Positions 25,301 to 31,300 of a DNA stretch of 39,087 nucleotides are shown here, in pieces. The notes under the pieces were generated by a model. That model saw only the letters and a program-made list of their open reading frames with translations. It searched no databases and was not told the DNA's origin. Origin of the DNA: Apostichopus parvimensis. Taxonomy: Eukaryota; Echinodermata; Holothuroidea; Aspidochirotida; Stichopodidae. The stretch covers positions 9,321 through 48,407 of the forward strand of contig KN887876.1 of assembly GCA_000934455.1 (NCBI GenBank), in the 5' to 3' direction. The translations under genes and the position numbers were made by a program. How positions within the stretch are numbered: the first letter of the stretch is position 1; each line of letters opens with the position of its first letter.

Positions 25301-28300
25301 TTGAGTTTCATTCCCAACGACGATTAAACACAAAGTTGAAAAATATTGGGTAGTTTCCTTTTGCTATAGTTTTAAATGATCAAGTCTGACCTAAATAAAA
25401 TTGTCTGGACCAAAGTATTGTTTAGAATCGAATAGAAGCATTAACTACTCTAAAAGTATTGTTCAATTGTTGAGAAGATCTGCACAGGTGCGTCCAATCT
25501 TATATTTCAAGTAAATTTATACCCAGTAGGCTTCGATAAATTTTAGATAAATTTGTCGACAAAACTCACGCTTCATGCTGCTTCAAATTTCCACGTTCTA
25601 ATGGACAAATCTTGAATTTGGATATTAAGATATTAAGAATTGTCTTTATTGATGTATCCATTATGGAATATTTGAATATTTGCTATTTTGGTGTCATTTT
25701 TTATGTTCCAACAGGGCCATGTTTGTGAAAATAATCAAAATCATGTTCCCCAAATATGACAAATTCTCAGCCTCGTTACGAATCGCTTAGTTGACAAATG
25801 TTCAAGAATGTTTAATGTTCAGAACAAGTAAAGGTATTTTCAAGAGTCCTCTTGAAAATGATGAAACTTTTGATGGTAGGATACTTAACATTAAATATCA
25901 CATTTCGACATTGACATTTCTGGAAACACATCACTTCTATTTGTGTTTTTGCAAAAAAGCCAACTGGCTTTCTGGTTATAGTCAGAACTCATGGAAAGCA
26001 CAAGCACTGAATTTTTAGAAATTCTGGACACCTGATCTTTGTAGTAGATGTTCGAAAGAAGATATAAAAGTGTAATTAAAAAGAAAAGGAATCTAATATT
26101 ACTGGCATAATAAAATGATAGTTTGGCAAAATGGCTATTTTTGGAGAAGGAAAACAAAAATCAGATAATATTATTAACATTAGATTCCATTAAATACAGT
26201 AAATTATTAGACAGAAAAAATCTTGTTAAGGCAAAGAATTATTCTTAAAATAGTTTTTGAGGACGTATTATTTTATTTTTAGTATGTTTTGGGAGATTTG
26301 TGTAATGTTTTCTATAAAACAAAATCATTCTTTGTGATGTAATTTTGACTGATTTTGCCCTTTTTTCTGCAATTATTTGCTAAGTTTGTCTCTGTCTTTA
26401 ATTTCAAACAGAACTAATATACTTGATTGTTCAAAAGGAAGTTTTGTGGCAAGCAGTGGTTTTTCTTCTCTATTGAATCTTTTAACATAATTATTTTATT
26501 GTTTGTCTTTTAATAGTAAATAGATTTTCCACAGGTTAAACATTTGTTTTGTCACAAATTAATGTAGCAATCTTTTATTACAGTTCATATAAGGTTACAT
26601 GTATGTGAAGGATAATGTTACAACCCTTTTTTCAAAGTAAATAGATTTTTTCAAAGTAAATAGATCTTCCACAGGTTAAACATTTGTTTTGTCACAAATT
26701 AATGTAGCAATATTTTAACAGTTCATATAAAGGTTACATGTACGTGAAGAATAATGTTACAACCCAAAATAACTAGATCTGCTTTTGATTTCAACTCCAT
26801 AACCTGCGTTAGACTTCTTTTCCTGTTTGGTTCATGAAACACTGTTGGAACACTCATGTATCTTGAGTCAACATTGCTTTAAATCCTAATGTCTTCATTA
26901 ACTGTGGGACACTCACATATCTTGAGTCAACATTCCTTAAAATATTAATGTCAACCCTGTACCTCATTAATGTCAAAATATATATTTTGTATTTTTTTTG
27001 TACTGTTTACTCTCTAAAGATTTTTTTTCAACAAAAAAAACAATGAAAGAAACGACGAATACATGAAGTGTAATAAAACTGCAAAAATAGATTGTCCTGG
27101 AAGCATAGTTGGAAGTTGCTTTACTCCAGTTACAAATTATTTGAGTACAAGCTGGTAGGTTTGAGGGAGGAGTAGTAACCCGTCAAAGGTTGGTTGCTAT
27201 CAGCTATCTTGTCAAGTATTCTAGCCTATCGGTTTGAATTATATCCGTCTACTGCCATGTCAAAAGTTTAATCGACAGATAATCTGTTATCAGGGACAGA
27301 GTTCTTTTTACAACTTGCTGGTAGATTGGTGTGATCCAGTAGTTGGAATTGTTAAACGGTTGCTAGAATTATCTGATATAAACGTTATCAATGAAGAGAG
27401 TAGTTTGACTGGGAATGACGTGCATTTGAACAGAAGAGTTAAGATGTTGAGGAGTGAACGGACAGGCTGGTGAATTGTTTGGGGGCGGGGGGAGGGGTGT
27501 GAGTGGATGCAGAATCAAGGAGGGGAGGATTAGAAAGTAATTTTCAATGAACAAATGAAGAGTCATACTTAAAAATACAACAAAAACTACTTTTACTATA
27601 CAGTAAGTAAACAGTATTTAGTAACATTCAATAGCATTATTAAAGTGGTGTAGCAGTTATAACCATGTTACCTATGTAGTAATACCTCCATTATATAAGT
27701 GTGATTTATAGTAGGTTAAGAGTATGTAGCAACATTCAATAGCATTATTACAGCGGTGTAACAGTAATAATCATGTTACATATGTAGTAATACCTTCATT
27801 GCATTAGTGGGATGTATAGTAGGTTAACAGTATGTAGCAACATTCAATAGTAGTAAAGGCAGTATGTTAGTGTACTAATACAGCTACGTATTATATTATT
27901 ATAGTGGTGTAGCAGTTACAATGTTTAAACAATGGCATTTACTCTGTAGTCACCCAAGGGTAACAGTTTTAATTCAAAACTGGACACTTGACATAAAAAA
28001 AATGTTTTAAAACTAATAGTTTTATTTCAGGAACCGTTACATTAGACCACTAAACATCTTTACTTAAATCTGTATGAGCTTTCCTCTTTATCTGTGACAT
28101 AACCTCACAGTTGCATATCTGTGAGGATGATTACACACTCACTGCCGAAGAAATGTAAAGAAGAGGGTAATAGAAACCCAATAGTATATCATCCAGACCT
28201 TGCCAGAGATAACTGCATGAATTATGGTCGCTTAATGGTCACTTATCGACCACTCGGACTTGTTTTATGGGCAACGGTTTAAACATTAATCTTATCAGTG

Positions 28301-31300
28301 AACTGTTGTGGTACATTTGCAGGGTCGTCGATCTGGGTAGTAACCCTGGAACGGGGGGAGCAGGGACCCAGTTAGAATATCCTCTGATCTTATCTCACTT
28401 CTTGCAAAGTATGTGCTAATCAAGATATGTACCATGTTGGGTAAGGTTTATTGGTCAAATATTCTACTGGAGATTAAATAGATCTCTGGAGTGCTCCTTT
28501 AAGGCTAAATTGAGGAGGAGGAGGAGGAGGAGGATGTCAGCTCCTCAGTGCAGGTTTATTTTGTCAAAGGAAACACAAAGCCAACCATCAATAATGGTAC
28601 ATGCAATAGAGATAACTGTCATGAACAACTCCCCCCCCCCCATCCCGTTCTACCTACCTCTCCACCTCCACAGACAGGAGACACAAACCCATCAGTCAAT
28701 ATTGGTTAATGTGATAGAGATACCTGTCATGAACAACTCCCCCTCCCTCCCTCCCTCTCCACCTCCACAGACAGAATACACAAACCCATCAGTCAATATT
28801 GGTTAATGTGATAGAGATATCTGTCTTGAACAACTTCACCCACCCCTCCCTCCCTCCCCACCTCCACAGACATCATTATTAATCTTTGTGATAGAGATAG
28901 CTGTCATGAAAAAATTCCCCAAACAGCTAAGATACATCTTACTCCATTTTGGAGATATCACAGTATTATTCAATGTTCTTTCACACAGAAGACTGAAGAC
29001 TTGATCAAGTCTAAAGTATGACATCATGGAGCCACCTGTGCTTCAATTTTTTATATATTATGTTATTTTATTACAATGTTTACTTTCTGTAATGGGAGAC
29101 AGTCTTTGCAAATGCTGATTCTAAAATATTGAACCTCTTAATGTGACCTAGTGATGGCATTGATTTCAGGGTTCGACAATATTATTCTACCTTGAAAATA
29201 TGAAAAGAAAAACCAAGGAAAAAGTAAAAAGGTTTCAAATCCTAACAGCACTATGACATCACTAATTTACAAGATGGCAGCTCCCAGGGCATAACTTTTT
29301 ATACTAATCTTTCAAATGGAACAAGATGTTTCTTAGGCGTGTGATGGAGTCGTGCTTGAAATAAATCTCTGTCACATGGGCCAAGGATCATGGTGGAGAT
29401 TTCTATCTGCTTTAATGTTAATCTATTGTTTTATCAATTCTAATCACCCAACCAAATCATGTTCTTTGTTTAACCTTCATATAAACAATACAACAACACC
29501 CATGAATTATGAAATATCTCATCCATGAAATAAATGTTGTAAAATTCCAAGAACTGTGATGGTTCATTTGGTTTTATAGAAACGTAGACCTAAAAAGACA
29601 GAAAAGTGCAGAAATATCATAAGTCGACTGATTCAGCCCTAGAGTTTGACTTTCATTTTTCTGCCCGTTTCTGAATTCTTCTCTCTTGTCGACCAAAATA
29701 AATTAAATAAAACTGTTAGCAAAACTGCTTATCCACTAGAGAGCCTGTGTAAGAGAATGTGTAAAAGTAAGCTGGCCTGACGTTTCGATCCTAGCAGGGT
29801 CTTCTTCAGAGGCTAAAAAAAAAGAGTAAAACAAACATTTTTTTTAAATGTCGACCAGTCACTCTTCCAGATGACATATTTCAAAGATTTAAAGGGACAT
29901 TTTTTTAGATCTAGACTCCACCTGTTCCTACGCACAATGCTGTAGAAGCCTTGACAACTATAACATGACAACATGAATAATGAGCTATGTCATGTATGAG
30001 GTATGAACTGTATATGTGTCATTAATTCAACATGAATTATTAAGCTTTCACCTGGTGCAGAAGTGTGGATAGACGTACTAAATGCTGATCAAATATGTCT
30101 GACTCTAGCTGGTGGCTCTCGTTTCTACCGCCCAATTAATTTCTGGTTTCTCTCTTTCTAGGCAAGCGACATATTAGATAGACTTCTCAACATCTGGGTC
30201 GAGAACTTCGACATGATTGCACAAGCGGAACGTAGGAAACTATCCGCACTTGCCTTGACCTCACTTCTCACATCCAACAACAGGTTTGTAACAGTTTTCC
30301 TTTTATTTTTAATAAAAAACAGGAATAAATATTGGTACATTTCTTTGTATAACGTCTCAGTTTATATAATAGGAGTTCTACAGGTATTATAGTGTGCTCG
30401 CAGTAGATTTGTGTTCCAGGCTGTCACTTTAACTAGATAGTTAAAAAAGATATAAGAAAATAAAGTGAGATATCTGGAAAGAGGAAGAAAGGGGATAGGC
30501 CTGGAGCAGCCCATTGTTTGTGATCTGATGGATGACCATGCTTATGTTTCAAAGTATTCGCCTGTGGATTGGGGGTGGGGAAGGGGGGGAATCTTAATTG
30601 ATCATAACTGACCATTAATATTATTAATCTATTTTTAATTTCATATCGTTAAAATTACCTTTCATTTCAGACCCATAGATATTCATTAATCAGAGACATC
30701 TCTCTGATGTTTTATTAATATTTGCAGGTAGAACCCGGTAAGGGGATGCTCAGACATCTCATCAAAATAATAGCAGTCAATTAATATTTAATACCAACAC
30801 CTTTGAGGACTTGTCGATTTATGTATTTCACTTACGTTAACTCTTCTCCCGCCTCTGTTTTCACGGCAGTACTGTTCAGCATAGAATCCCCGACATGATG
30901 TATGCCATCGTTGAGGTTCTACACGACGTTTGCCGAGAGGAAAACGACAGCCTGATAGAGTATGGCCAACTTTTTTTATTTGATCTACTTCACACATTTA
31001 TACCATGTAGACATTTATTTTATTGTCTTTGAAATATTTCAACTTGCTAGGAAAGCAAAGGAGAGCACAGTAACTCCCCCCCCCTGCCCCCCCCCCATTT
31101 GTTCTCATTAACAAGTGTGTGATAGTCTTATAGACACCCACAATTGAGTGTTATCTCACTAGATTTTAGCTTCTGCTCTATTCATCCGTCCATTTTTTTC
31201 CGCTCACATTCATGGCAAAATTAGACTTAATATGAAAAAGATCTATGTACTAAAAATCACAGATTGTCCGACATTTGTTGCAAACAAAGCATTAATTTTA

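Larger units (their letters stand above)
24561..30161 (+). other. Intron 22 (5.6 kb, longest)
   Basis: GT-AG intron, GTAAGT to TTTCTAG. Between the listed repeats, the stretches 24841-26515, 26960-27595, 27930-28500 and 28920-29760 are AT-rich, and I see no gene or RNA in them. Confidence 0.85.
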
